A stretch of DNA of 64,000 nucleotides from UBA1081 sp045658165 (GTDB lineage Bacteria; Bacillota; Clostridia; Oscillospirales; Acutalibacteraceae). Of this stretch, positions 1-8,362 are shown piece by piece (the first letter of the stretch is position 1; every line of letters begins with the position of its first letter). A model generated the notes under the pieces. That model was not told the DNA's origin, ran no database searches, and worked only from the letters and a program-made list of their open reading frames with translations. The stretch lies in contig JAZOUN010000025.1 of assembly GCA_045658165.1 (NCBI GenBank), positions 1 to 64,000 of the forward strand. Reading direction: 5' to 3'. Both the position numbers and the translations under genes were made by a program.

Positions 1-711
1 GCTGTTGCAGATGAAATCACTGCAGCAGGCGGTACTGCAATCGGTATTGCATGTAATGTTCTTGAAAAGGAAAGTCTTGATGCTGCAAGAGATGTTGTAA
101 ATGCAACTTTCGGCACATGCGATATTCTTGTAAACGGTGCAGGCGGAAACAATCCCAAGGGCACAACATCAAAGGAAAAACTTGAGCTTTGTGATATTGC
201 AGAAAAGGCAGAAGGCGTTAAGACATTCTTCGACCTTGACCCCAAGGGTATAGAGTTTGTTTTCAACCTTAATTTCCTCGGTACTCTTCTTACAACTCAG
301 GCTTTTGCTATTGATATGGTAGGTAAGCAGAATGCAACAATCATCAATGTTTCATCAATGAATGCATTCAGACCTCTTACAAAGATTCCCGCATATTCTG
401 CAGCTAAAGCAGCAGTTTCAAACTTCACTCAGTTCATGGCTGTTCATTTCTCAGATGTAGGAATCAGAGTAAACGCAATTGCACCCGGATTTTTCTCAAC
501 AAACCAGAATAAAGCTCTTCTTTATAATGAAGACGGTTCACTTTCTGCAAGAAGTGAGAAAATCATTGGTCATACACCTCTCGGAAGATTCGGAAAAACA
601 GAGGATCTTACAGGTTCACTTCTTTTCCTTGCTGATGAAACATATTCAGGTTTCATTACAGGTGTAATTCTTCCCGTAGACGGCGGTTTTGCATCATATT
701 CAGGTGTATAA
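1..711 (+). CDS. SDR-family oxidoreductase, D-mannonate (fructuronate) oxidoreductase type, 5' truncated
   Basis: The frame is open from the first base, so the N-terminal Rossmann GxxxGxG is outside the window. What remains is a classical short-chain dehydrogenase: the NGAGGNNPKG segment (the NAG motif), the catalytic Ser in NVSSMNAF, YSAAKAAV (YxxxK), and the NAIAPGFF and PVDGGFASYSGV ends. NGAGGNNP, the insertion after it and FLADETYSGFITG resemble the Firmicutes YjmF/UxuB-type SDR that interconverts D-mannonate and D-fructuronate in hexuronate breakdown; that substrate is inferred from resemblance. The protein would be cytosolic and NAD(P)-dependent. It ends 127 bp before the next gene, with no clear terminator between them. 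Confidence 0.8.
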   Translation, partial: AVADEITAAGGTAIGIACNVLEKESLDAARDVVNATFGTCDILVNGAGGNNPKGTTSKEKLELCDIAEKAEGVKTFFDLDPKGIEFVFNLNFLGTLLTTQAFAIDMVGKQNATIINVSSMNAFRPLTKIPAYSAAKAAVSNFTQFMAVHFSDVGIRVNAIAPGFFSTNQNKALLYNEDGSLSARSEKIIGHTPLGRFGKTEDLTGSLLFLADETYSGFITGVILPVDGGFASYSGV

Positions 712-753
712 ATTGTAAAATTTATCATTTTTGAATTTTGTTTTCATCATTTA

Positions 754-782
754 TTGACAGATTCATCATTTTAGTTTATAAT
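754..782 (+). promoter_or_regulatory. Consensus SigA promoter for the LRR-dockerin gene
   Basis: TTGACA at 754-759 and TATAAT at 777-782, separated by exactly 17 bp. Both hexamers match the consensus perfectly. It lies about 55 bp upstream of the start at 839, which has a GGAGG ribosome site. Confidence 0.85.
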
Positions 783-838
783 TTTTTTAATATTATAAAA
801 TTTTATCACGAAAATAAAAAAACTTTGGAGGTCTTCTT

Positions 839-2692
839 ATGAAAATCATAAAAAGAACCGTAGCATTGGTACTTTCTGTTATAATGCTTATAAGTATTGT
901 TACAGTTTCAGTATCAGCAAGTGATTATTCCTTCTCATATTTCTTTGTTGACGAAGAACAGACATCAATTTATGTAACTGCATTCAAGGGCACAGTTCCC
1001 GAAGACGGTTATGTTGAAATTCCCGATATGATTGATGACTATGTTGTAACAGGAATTGCAGAACATACTTTTGATAACTTATCTGATCTTAAGGGCGTCT
1101 ATATTCCGGAAACAGTTGTTTACGTTGATGAAGATGCTTTTTACGGTTGTGTTAACAAAATTTCTGTTGAATACAAACAGCCTGAACCGGATCCCGATCA
1201 GCCTGTTTATGATTCTGAAGGTAATTTGGATACAGAAAATTGGTATGAAGACCACAAACAGGATTATATAATCAGCGGTACTACTCTTGTAAGCTACAAG
1301 GGTGATGATTCAATTATCACAATTCCTTATAACTGTAATGAAATCGCTGCAGGTGCTTTCAAAAACAATAAGCAGATTACAGCTGTTTATATTGAAAAAG
1401 AACTTAAAGCTATAGGCGAAAGTGCTTTTGAAGGCTGTTCATCTCTTGAAAAAGTTGTTGCAGGTAACGGTGTTACTTCAATTGATATTGAAAGAAATGC
1501 ATTCAAGGGTACTCCCTGGATTGAAAACTTCCCTTCAGGTTTTGTTACAATCGGCACAACTCTTGTAAAATATAAGGGACCTGATTCATATGTTGTAATC
1601 CCCAACGTTTTCACTGCTGTTGCAGAAGAAGCTTTCTATTCTGAAAGTAAAAACGATACAATTGCATACAAAATCAAAGTTCCCGCAACAATTGAACTCT
1701 TTTCTGATGAATGTTTCTACCTTTATGATTCATTAAGCAAGGTTTATCCCGAATTTGTTGTTTTTGAGGGATCAGAAGCAGATAAATACTGTCAGGAAAA
1801 CGGTTTTGATTTTACATATGCACCCCTTCCCGGTGATGTGGACAGAGACGGTGTAACTACTGCATCAGATGCAAGATATGTTCTTCGTATTTCAGCAGGT
1901 CTTGAAAATCCCGTTATAAATACAGAAATCAAAGAAATTGCTGATATTTCCGGTGACAGTGAAATCACAGCAACAGATGCAAGACTTATCCTCAGAGTTT
2001 CTGCTGAGCTTGATGAATATTCTGCAGAAGAACTTCTTTCAATGCCCAGATCAAATTACGAAATTCTTTTTGAAGCAGCAAATGCAGTTGCAATTGCTAA
2101 GGCTTACCGCTGTGCATATTCAAAATTTGCATATCAGGAAATTACTGCATCTGACGTTAATACAAACACAAAGACATATATCAATAAGTTCAAAAATGAG
2201 CTTACACCTGAAAAGTCAGCTCAGACTGTAACATATAATCAGGATTCACAGGAATCTTATGATAATCTCTATGCAATTTCTCTTCTTGACGGCGGTAAAG
2301 TAAAAGAAGCTAAGTGCGTTCTTGATGAAGGCTACTACATTCTTAAGCTTGTTCTTGAAGATGAAAAAGTAAATATGTATGACGTTGATGGTGATACATT
2401 TACTTCAAAAATGTTCCCCGTTGAAAGCATGGCACACTTTACAAATGCTGTAAAGGACAAGTATTGGTTCAATGATGAAATCAACGGCAGCATGACATAC
2501 AGAGACTGTACACTTGAAATGCGTGTAGATGTTAAGTCACACAGAATTTCTTCAATGTCAGTTACAATGAATTATGATTTCGAAATGACAGGTAAGATTC
2601 TTGGAATTGCAATCAAGGGTAAAAACGGACCTGCAACTGCAACAAGAACTGACGTTATCGAATATTCACACTTTGTATACTTTACAAAATAA
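839..2692 (+). CDS. Secreted BspA-type leucine-rich-repeat protein with internal type I dockerin and novel C-terminal domain
   Basis: 617 residues. Residues 1-28 are a signal peptide (KR, hydrophobic core, VSVSAS). Residues about 45-330 hold irregular BspA/TpLRR-type repeats such as GVYIPETVVYVDEDAFYGC and ITAVYIEKELKAIGESAFEGC. Residues about 335-400 form a type I dockerin pair, GDVDRDGVTTASDARYVLR and ISGDSEITATDARLILR, each with the Asp-rich calcium loop and F-type helix. About 215 residues follow with no family I recognise. That tail resembles the extracellular part of the zinc-ribbon protein at 7281-8345: SLLDGGKVKEAKC against LLTDSSKIKNAYC, and both have a CT(V/L) strand, an S(I/V)TM strand and an FVY end. 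The role is probably cell-surface or cohesin-bound adhesion; no enzyme motif is seen. It is expressed alone between its own promoter and terminator. Confidence 0.85.
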   Translation: MKIIKRTVALVLSVIMLISIVTVSVSASDYSFSYFFVDEEQTSIYVTAFKGTVPEDGYVEIPDMIDDYVVTGIAEHTFDNLSDLKGVYIPETVVYVDEDAFYGCVNKISVEYKQPEPDPDQPVYDSEGNLDTENWYEDHKQDYIISGTTLVSYKGDDSIITIPYNCNEIAAGAFKNNKQITAVYIEKELKAIGESAFEGCSSLEKVVAGNGVTSIDIERNAFKGTPWIENFPSGFVTIGTTLVKYKGPDSYVVIPNVFTAVAEEAFYSESKNDTIAYKIKVPATIELFSDECFYLYDSLSKVYPEFVVFEGSEADKYCQENGFDFTYAPLPGDVDRDGVTTASDARYVLRISAGLENPVINTEIKEIADISGDSEITATDARLILRVSAELDEYSAEELLSMPRSNYEILFEAANAVAIAKAYRCAYSKFAYQEITASDVNTNTKTYINKFKNELTPEKSAQTVTYNQDSQESYDNLYAISLLDGGKVKEAKCVLDEGYYILKLVLEDEKVNMYDVDGDTFTSKMFPVESMAHFTNAVKDKYWFNDEINGSMTYRDCTLEMRVDVKSHRISSMSVTMNYDFEMTGKILGIAIKGKNGPATATRTDVIEYSHFVYFTK

Positions 2693-2700
2693 AACAGAAA

Positions 2701-2728
2701 AAGGGGACTTCAAAAGTCCCCTTTTTTA
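2701..2728 (+). terminator. Rho-independent terminator after the LRR-dockerin gene
   Basis: Perfect 9-bp stem (AAGGGGACT / AGTCCCCTT) with a 5-base loop followed by TTTTT. It starts 8 bp after the stop codon. Confidence 0.9.
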
Positions 2729-2740
2729 TTTGTAAAACTA

Positions 2741-2770
2741 TTTACAAAAAAACATAATATATGTTATTAT
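2741..2770 (+). promoter_or_regulatory. Probable promoter of the MFS-DUF4091-phosphoesterase operon
   Basis: TTTACA at 2741-2746 and TATTAT at 2765-2770, spacer 18 bp, 33 bp before the start codon at 2804. Confidence 0.55.
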
Positions 2771-2803
2771 AAAGTGTAAAAATATCCGAAAGGAAGAATA
2801 AGT

Positions 2804-4159
2804 ATGGAAAACAAAAAACTTTCTAAGCGCATATGGTTCAACATAGTGCTTTTCAGTTTCATGGGCGGTGTTGCATGGAACATGGAAAACATGTATTTCA
2901 ACACTTTCCTCTACGACACAATTTACGGCGGTGCATCTGCAAATGCAATGGCTAATGTAATGGCACCCACAACAGCAATCAGCCGTATGGTTGCATTGTC
3001 AGCTATCACAGCAGTTGTTACAACATTCATTATGGGTACACTCAGTGAAAAAATGAAAAAACGTAAAGTATTTATTTCTTTCGGTTACATTATCTGGGGT
3101 ATTATTACTGCAGCTTTCGGTTTTATTTCTAAAGAAAGTGTTGCAAAAGTTTTTGGTCTTTCAGATGAAGTTAAGATTCTTGCAGTTACTGTATGGGTTG
3201 TTATCATCATGGATATGTTTATGACATTCATGGGTTCAACAAGTAACGACTCCGCATTCAATTCATGGCTCAACGACGTTACCAATCCCCTTGTAAGACC
3301 CGGTGTTGAAACAGCACTCATGTTTGTAGGTCTTTTCTCTATGCTTGCAGTTATGGGCGCAGGCAGCCTTGCACAGTCAGGCACAATTTCTTACACAGTA
3401 TTTTTCATCGGTCTCGGTCTTATTGTTACACTCTGCGGCGTTATAGGTCTTTTTGCCCTTGAAGAGCCACAGATCAAAGGTGAAAAAACAAACTCAAATT
3501 ACTGGGCAGACCTTTTCTACGGTTTCAGACCTTCAGTTATCAAAGCTAATTCAAAACTCTATCTTGTTCTTGCAGCGTTAAGCATCTATAACATTGCAAT
3601 CCAGGTTTTCTTCCCCTACCTTTTCGTTTACCTGGGCAATGTCATCATTCCCGGTGCAGTGTTTGACACAAAGACAATCATCGTTGCAGTTATTGCTGTT
3701 GCAATGCTTGCTACAGGTGTTATAGGTATGCTCAAGGCATCAGACAAAAACAGATTTGTAACATATCTTTGCACAATTGCACTTTTCATTATCGGTCTTA
3801 TTATTCTTTCAACATCAACAAGCATCATCGTTGTGCTTCTCGGTATTGCACCCACACTTGTAGGTTATGTTGTTATTCAGATTCAGCTCACTGCAACAAT
3901 GCGTGACTTCATTCCCGAAGATAAAGTCGGTCTTTTCCAGGGTATCAGAATGATATTCGTTGTTCTTCTTCCCATGATTATCGGTCCCGCCCTCGGTGAC
4001 CTTGCATGCCGTACATCAAACATCACAATCGTTGAATATGGTGTAGAAAAGCTCGTTCCCTCAACAAGTATGTTCGGCTACGCAGCAGTTGTTGCAGCAT
4101 TTATTCTTATACCCATGATTATCCTTAACAAGATGAAGGGATTCAAGAAGGAGAATTGA
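2804..4159 (+). CDS. Major facilitator superfamily transporter
   Basis: 451 residues with about 12 hydrophobic segments and a short cytosolic loop after helix 2 carrying LSEKMKKRKVF, which matches the MFS A-motif position (G-x-x-x-D/E-R/K-x-G-R-K/R). Helices are separated by the long ALEEPQIKGEKTNSNYWADLF central loop. The first residues MENKKLSKRIWFN and the strong AAAGGAAG ribosome site support this start. It is a cytoplasmic-membrane transporter. The two genes downstream, 1 and 16 bp apart, are a glycosidase-like DUF4091 protein and a phosphoesterase, so a sugar, glycan fragment or sugar-phosphate substrate is likely. This is inference from context; no substrate-specific motif is visible. 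Confidence 0.8.
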   Translation: MENKKLSKRIWFNIVLFSFMGGVAWNMENMYFNTFLYDTIYGGASANAMANVMAPTTAISRMVALSAITAVVTTFIMGTLSEKMKKRKVFISFGYIIWGIITAAFGFISKESVAKVFGLSDEVKILAVTVWVVIIMDMFMTFMGSTSNDSAFNSWLNDVTNPLVRPGVETALMFVGLFSMLAVMGAGSLAQSGTISYTVFFIGLGLIVTLCGVIGLFALEEPQIKGEKTNSNYWADLFYGFRPSVIKANSKLYLVLAALSIYNIAIQVFFPYLFVYLGNVIIPGAVFDTKTIIVAVIAVAMLATGVIGMLKASDKNRFVTYLCTIALFIIGLIILSTSTSIIVVLLGIAPTLVGYVVIQIQLTATMRDFIPEDKVGLFQGIRMIFVVLLPMIIGPALGDLACRTSNITIVEYGVEKLVPSTSMFGYAAVVAAFILIPMIILNKMKGFKKEN

Positions 4160-4160
4160 T

Positions 4161-5750
4161 ATGGATATCAGAGTAGTATCATCGCTTGCAAAAGTTTTCC
4201 CCAACGAAATCTGTGGCGACTACGAAATTGACAGCCTGAACTGTCTTAAAAACGAAAAAATATCATTCCAGATTGTTATAAAGAGTGAAAAGGCTGTTAA
4301 AGTTGCTTTTGCATCAGACTGTGCAGCACTTGCATTCTACAAAGTTCTTTCTGTACCTGCAGAGCACATCGCAGGTGACGAACATGATGATTATTTTCTT
4401 CGCAATGCAATGAAGGGATACTATCCCGATGTTCTTATCCCCATAGAGGGTGAACTTGAAGTGCCCGAAAACGACTATACATCTCTCTGGTGTGAATACA
4501 CAGGTGCTTCTGAAAAGTCAGTTTCTGTCACACTCAGGGCAGAAGACGAAGAGAAGACAATCACTCTTGATGTGAAAGTTGCAGAAACAGAGCTTAACGA
4601 ACAGACTCTTACATGCACAAACTGGTTCCATTCAGATTGTCTTGCAGACTTTTATAATGTTCCCGTATGGAGCGAAGAACACTGGATGTATATTGAGAAT
4701 TTCATGAAGCAGGCTAATGCTCACGGCATCAACTTTATTCTCACTCCCTTGTTTACTCCTCCCCTCGATACAGCTGTAGGCGGTGAAAGAACAACAGTAC
4801 AGCTTGTTGACGTAAAGAGACACAACTATCAGTACACATTCGGTTTTGATAAACTCAAAAGATGGATTGACCTTGCATTCTCATGCGGCATGAAATATAT
4901 TGAGTTTTCACATCTCTTCACACAGTGGGGCGCAACACACGCACCCAAGATTATGGCTGAAACAACAGACGGCTACAAGAGAATTTTCGGCTGGGAGACA
5001 AATGCTCACGGCAAGAGATACACAGAATTTCTCCGTCAGTTTGCAAAAGCTCTTATCGCTTTCATCGATGAACAGGGCATCCGTGAAAAGGTCATGTTCC
5101 ACACATCAGATGAACCTTCAACAACAGACTATTTCAAATATAAAAAGTCTGCAAAGATTATGAACGAGCTTTTCGGCGAGTTCAAGAGCATCGATGCGCT
5201 TTCATCATTTATATTCTTCAAGAACGGTCTTGTTAAAAATCCCGTTCCCAGTATTATGGATATTGAAGATTTCGCAGGCAAAGTGCCCGAGCTGTGGACA
5301 TACTACTGCTGTTCACCCTGCAACAAGAATATGCCCAACAGATTCATCGGCATGCCCTCACTGCGTAACAGAATCCTCGGCTTTATCATGTATAAGTACG
5401 ATGTAAAGGGCTTCCTTAACTGGGGTCTCAACTTCTACAATACACAGTATTCAAAAGAGCATATCAATCCCTTTGAAGTAACAGACGCAGGCGGCAAATT
5501 CCCCGCAGGTGACTCATTTGTGCTTTATCCCGCACCCGACGGCACTGCTTATGCATCACTGCGTTTCAAAGTTTTCCACGATGCAATCCAGGACTATGAA
5601 GCATTAAGACTTCTCGAAAAGAAAATCGGCAGAGAAGCTACAATCGAACTTCTCGAAAAGGGCCTTGATAAGCCCATCGATTCAAAGACATATCCCCACT
5701 GCGAAAAGTGGCTTATCGAAAAGAGAAACGAAATCAACGCAATGCTTTGA
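4161..5750 (+). CDS. DUF4091 / GH123-like putative glycoside hydrolase, cytosolic
   Basis: 529 residues, no signal peptide. The N-terminal half (about 1-150) is a beta-rich domain. Residues about 160-480 form the TIM-barrel-like DUF4091 core: WMYIENFMKQANAHGINFIL, FSHLFTQWGATHAP, the acidic HTSDEPSTTDYF segment, and the conserved GFLNWGLNFYNTQYS with DSFVLYPAPDG near the end. DUF4091 is the catalytic fold of family GH123 (beta-N-acetylgalactosaminidases using substrate-assisted catalysis); the acidic residues of HTSDEP are candidates for the catalytic pair. The exact sugar is unknown. The start follows the MFS stop by one base (TGATATG), implying translational coupling. Lack of a secretion signal suggests it acts on an imported oligosaccharide. 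Confidence 0.8.
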   Translation: MDIRVVSSLAKVFPNEICGDYEIDSLNCLKNEKISFQIVIKSEKAVKVAFASDCAALAFYKVLSVPAEHIAGDEHDDYFLRNAMKGYYPDVLIPIEGELEVPENDYTSLWCEYTGASEKSVSVTLRAEDEEKTITLDVKVAETELNEQTLTCTNWFHSDCLADFYNVPVWSEEHWMYIENFMKQANAHGINFILTPLFTPPLDTAVGGERTTVQLVDVKRHNYQYTFGFDKLKRWIDLAFSCGMKYIEFSHLFTQWGATHAPKIMAETTDGYKRIFGWETNAHGKRYTEFLRQFAKALIAFIDEQGIREKVMFHTSDEPSTTDYFKYKKSAKIMNELFGEFKSIDALSSFIFFKNGLVKNPVPSIMDIEDFAGKVPELWTYYCCSPCNKNMPNRFIGMPSLRNRILGFIMYKYDVKGFLNWGLNFYNTQYSKEHINPFEVTDAGGKFPAGDSFVLYPAPDGTAYASLRFKVFHDAIQDYEALRLLEKKIGREATIELLEKGLDKPIDSKTYPHCEKWLIEKRNEINAML

Positions 5751-5766
5751 TAATTAAGGTGATTTT

Positions 5767-6840
5767 ATGTTGTTGACAAACCCTTGTGTTTTTGCTGCAG
5801 GTGATTCATACCAGATTTTTGTGCCTGTAAAGAATGAATCAGTCATGTGGGTAAAAATAGGCGACAAATGTTATTATGATGAATCAAACGGTGTGCTGCG
5901 CTCACTTTCAAGAGTGCATAAAATCACCGTGCCCATGAAAGCACTTGACGAAGCAAAGAAATATACCGTTTATAATCAGGAAATCAGGGGCAGAAGAAAG
6001 GCTTATTTCAACAAAATGAAGCCTGTGCAGGAATATTCTTATGATTTCAGACCTGTTGAGGGTGACGAAATCAGATGTTATCACATCGCAGACACTCACA
6101 ACAGAGTGGAAGAGCCTGTAAAAGCTGCAAAAGTCTTTGGTGATATTGATTTTCTTATTCTCAACGGTGACGTGCCAAACGATTGCGGCAGAATAAAGTA
6201 TTTCAACAGTATTTATGAAATTGTGGGCAGACTCACAGGCGGCAATATCCCCGCAGTTTTTGTAAGAGGAAATCACGACATCAGGGGAAGTTATGCCGAA
6301 GTTTTCGGTGACTATATCCCCACAATAGACGGTAACACATTCTTCACTTTCAGAGTGGGTAACATCTGGGGTCTTGCACTTGACTGCGGTGAAGACAAAC
6401 CCGATACAAACCCCGAATACGGCGGTACAATCTGCTGTCACGCCTTCCGTGAAAGAGAAACAGAATTTATAGAAAAAGTTGCCGATTGTCCCTGCCACAA
6501 GGATGAAACAATAATGAAGAAACTCATTGTTGTGCACAATCCCTTTATAATGCGTTATCCCGAGCCTTTCAATATTGAAGAAGAGACATACACATACTGG
6601 GCAAAGGTGATTAAAGAAAAAATCGCTCCCGACCTTATGCTTTGCGGTCATCTGCACAAAACAGGCGTACACCCTGTCGGCGGCAAACTCGATGCATTCG
6701 GTCAGCCCTGCACAATGATTGTAGGTTCCAAGCCCGGCAAGGGGTACTATATGGGTGTCGGTTACGTCTTCAGAAAAGAGTCAACAGATGTTATCTTTAC
6801 CGATTCCGACGGCAAAAAAGAACAGACTATAACAGTATAA
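5767..6840 (+). CDS. Calcineurin-like metallophosphoesterase
   Basis: 357 residues, cytosolic. An N-terminal beta domain of about 90 residues precedes the phosphoesterase core with all expected metal ligands: HIADTHNRV (D-x-H), LNGDVPND (GD), VRGNHDIRG (GNHD), VVHNPF (H) and CGHLHKTG (GHxH). This is the binuclear-metal phosphodiesterase/phosphatase fold. It is the third gene of the MFS-DUF4091 operon (RBS AAGGTGATTTT). A role in dephosphorylating or cleaving a phosphodiester-linked imported glycan is inference only. Confidence 0.85.
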   Translation: MLLTNPCVFAAGDSYQIFVPVKNESVMWVKIGDKCYYDESNGVLRSLSRVHKITVPMKALDEAKKYTVYNQEIRGRRKAYFNKMKPVQEYSYDFRPVEGDEIRCYHIADTHNRVEEPVKAAKVFGDIDFLILNGDVPNDCGRIKYFNSIYEIVGRLTGGNIPAVFVRGNHDIRGSYAEVFGDYIPTIDGNTFFTFRVGNIWGLALDCGEDKPDTNPEYGGTICCHAFRERETEFIEKVADCPCHKDETIMKKLIVVHNPFIMRYPEPFNIEEETYTYWAKVIKEKIAPDLMLCGHLHKTGVHPVGGKLDAFGQPCTMIVGSKPGKGYYMGVGYVFRKESTDVIFTDSDGKKEQTITV

Positions 6841-6891
6841 AAAAATCCACCGGCTAATGAGCGGGATTGCTAAGGACAGTTGAAAATTATT

Positions 6892-6929
6892 GGGAGACAC
6901 TTTGTAATTAAGTGCCTCCCGATTTTTTT
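6892..6929 (+). terminator. Terminator of the MFS-DUF4091-phosphoesterase operon
   Basis: Stem GGGAGACACTT / AAGTGCCTCCC (one A-C mismatch) followed by a run of seven T, 52 bp after the phosphoesterase stop. Confidence 0.85.
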
Positions 6930-6933
6930 GTAT

Positions 6934-6966
6934 AAAAAAAGTGACACTTTCGGCTTGAAAGTGTCA
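6934..6966 (-). terminator. Terminator facing the minus-strand 7281-10468 operon
   Basis: Perfect 10-bp stem TGACACTTTC / GAAAGTGTCA (6942-6951, 6957-6966). On the minus strand it is followed by seven U (plus-strand A run 6934-6940). It lies about 315 bp beyond the stop of the gene at 7281. Confidence 0.7.
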
Positions 6967-7038
6967 TAGTGGGTTTATAGGCTTTGAATGCAATAATGCC
7001 CGTCTGAAAAAATTTTCTTCGGTGTGTATAAGTTATAT

Positions 7039-7258
7039 TGCAAATTAAAATTTGCAGTGATATTTTTGATGAATCAAAAAGTGTTACTGAAGCCTTGCGG
7101 CTTCAGTGTTATTTTATTCGCCTGAAGCTGTCCGAAGGACAATAAGAACCTGCCTGCGGCAGAACCTTGTTATTCGCTTAGCTCATAATAAAACTGCGAA
7201 GCAATATCACTCGCCGTATGGCGAATAAAACTGCCGAGTGTCCTTACGAACACTCGGC
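7039..7258. repeat. Chain of seven short hairpins in a 440-bp intergenic gap
   Basis: Consecutive near-perfect inverted repeats lie at 7039-7056, 7063-7080, 7086-7107, 7129-7141, 7150-7162, 7211-7224 and 7233-7258. They are joined by short AT-rich linkers of the type GTGATA, GTGTTA, TTATTC and ATAAAACT. The stems differ in sequence (for example CTGAAGCC/GGCTTCAG and GCCGAGTGT/ACACTCGGC), so the shared property is architecture. Nothing codes here in either strand. The last hairpin begins 23 bp after the stop of the minus gene at 7281 and may stabilise its mRNA. Confidence 0.75.
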
Positions 7259-7280
7259 TAAATCGTGGATTTTCTTTATA

Positions 7281-8345
7281 TTAGTATACAAAATCTGTAA
7301 ATTCGCAGACATCAACGATTCTTGCGTTTACCGGAACAAGGTTCAGAACATTTGCTTCAATGTCAATATTCATTTTCATTGTTATTGATTCCACATGTTC
7401 AGTATCTTTATTGTAAGTGAGTCTGACAGTACAATCTGTGTATTTGAAATTGCATTCGCTCATTGCAAGTTCTGCTACAGAAGTAATCTGGTACAACGCA
7501 TCGTATGTGTCAAAAACAGAATTTATAGCACTCTGTGATGATGTGGCACCTGCAGAAAGAACAGGGGGATTGCTCTCATCGTTAAGAGTAATTACAAGAG
7601 TGTATATATCGTCAGAAACGATTTCGCAATATGCGTTTTTGATTTTACTGCTGTCAGTGAGAAGACAACCGTATGAATTATTCGGCAGAGGTAATTTATC
7701 TGAGTTGCCTGCAGGATAATCAGTTTTTGTTGCTGCAGATTTTGAAGTTACGTAATTTTCAATAAAGGGAAGAACAAAATCAGCAGTATTTCCTATAATG
7801 TTTCCCACAATGTTGCCCAGAGAAGCATTTCCTGTTGTTGTTTCTGAACTTGTTATTGCGGGTAAATTCTGATATCTGATAAATGAAAAAGCAGGGGAGT
7901 CAGATTTTAATTTGTTCATAACTTTTGTGTATTCGGAAAGAATGTTTTCGAATTTTACAAGAGTACGGTCTGTTTTTATCGTTTTTACATTTCCGTCTTC
8001 ATCCATAACAGAAATTTCTGTTGTACCGAATCCGGGACGTACGACTTCACCTGCAGCATCTGTCACTTTTTCATTTCCTGAACCTGCTGTGCCGGAGCTG
8101 AGAATAACGATTGCAAGAATAATACCCACAATACCGATAACAACTGCTGTAACAATGAGCTGAAGTTTGAGTGTCTTTTTGTTTTTTGTGTTTTTTATTA
8201 CCGGTTCGGGCTCTTCAGGGATAAAGTCGTTCTGAAGATCATCGTTTTCGTCAATTATTTCTTCTTCATCGAGTAATTCAACGCCGCAGTGTCTGCAAAA
8301 GCGTGAATCATCATCAATTTCGTTTTTGCAATTGGGACAAATCAT
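7281..8345 (-). CDS. Zinc-ribbon membrane protein with extracellular domain shared with the LRR-dockerin protein
   Basis: 354 residues. Residues 1-25 form a zinc ribbon, CPNCKNEIDDDSRFCRHCG (two CxxC pairs). An acidic stretch follows, then one membrane helix at about 61-85 (LQLIVTAVVIGIVGIILAIV), giving a cytosolic zinc ribbon and an outside C-terminus. The roughly 265-residue outer part is unassigned, but its last 120 residues align by eye with the tail of the LRR-dockerin protein at 839-2692. It is the last gene of a three-gene minus operon, 17 bp after its neighbour, with a GGAGGAATAAAAC ribosome site. Zinc-ribbon plus single-helix proteins are common in Clostridia, with no agreed role. 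Confidence 0.75.
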   Translation of the reverse strand: MICPNCKNEIDDDSRFCRHCGVELLDEEEIIDENDDLQNDFIPEEPEPVIKNTKNKKTLKLQLIVTAVVIGIVGIILAIVILSSGTAGSGNEKVTDAAGEVVRPGFGTTEISVMDEDGNVKTIKTDRTLVKFENILSEYTKVMNKLKSDSPAFSFIRYQNLPAITSSETTTGNASLGNIVGNIIGNTADFVLPFIENYVTSKSAATKTDYPAGNSDKLPLPNNSYGCLLTDSSKIKNAYCEIVSDDIYTLVITLNDESNPPVLSAGATSSQSAINSVFDTYDALYQITSVAELAMSECNFKYTDCTVRLTYNKDTEHVESITMKMNIDIEANVLNLVPVNARIVDVCEFTDFVY

Positions 8346-8362
8346 GTTTTATTCCTCCTGTT

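Noticed and set aside
5908..6672. 254-residue antisense reading frame
   Set aside because: It lies wholly within the phosphoesterase gene on the opposite strand. The plus frame has all phosphoesterase motifs and this one has none; it has no ribosome site and a Cys/Phe-rich composition typical of a shadow.
7039..7258. Possible CRISPR array or integron-type sites
   Set aside because: The hairpins have different sequences and irregular spacing, so there are no shared repeats and no cas genes or integrase nearby.
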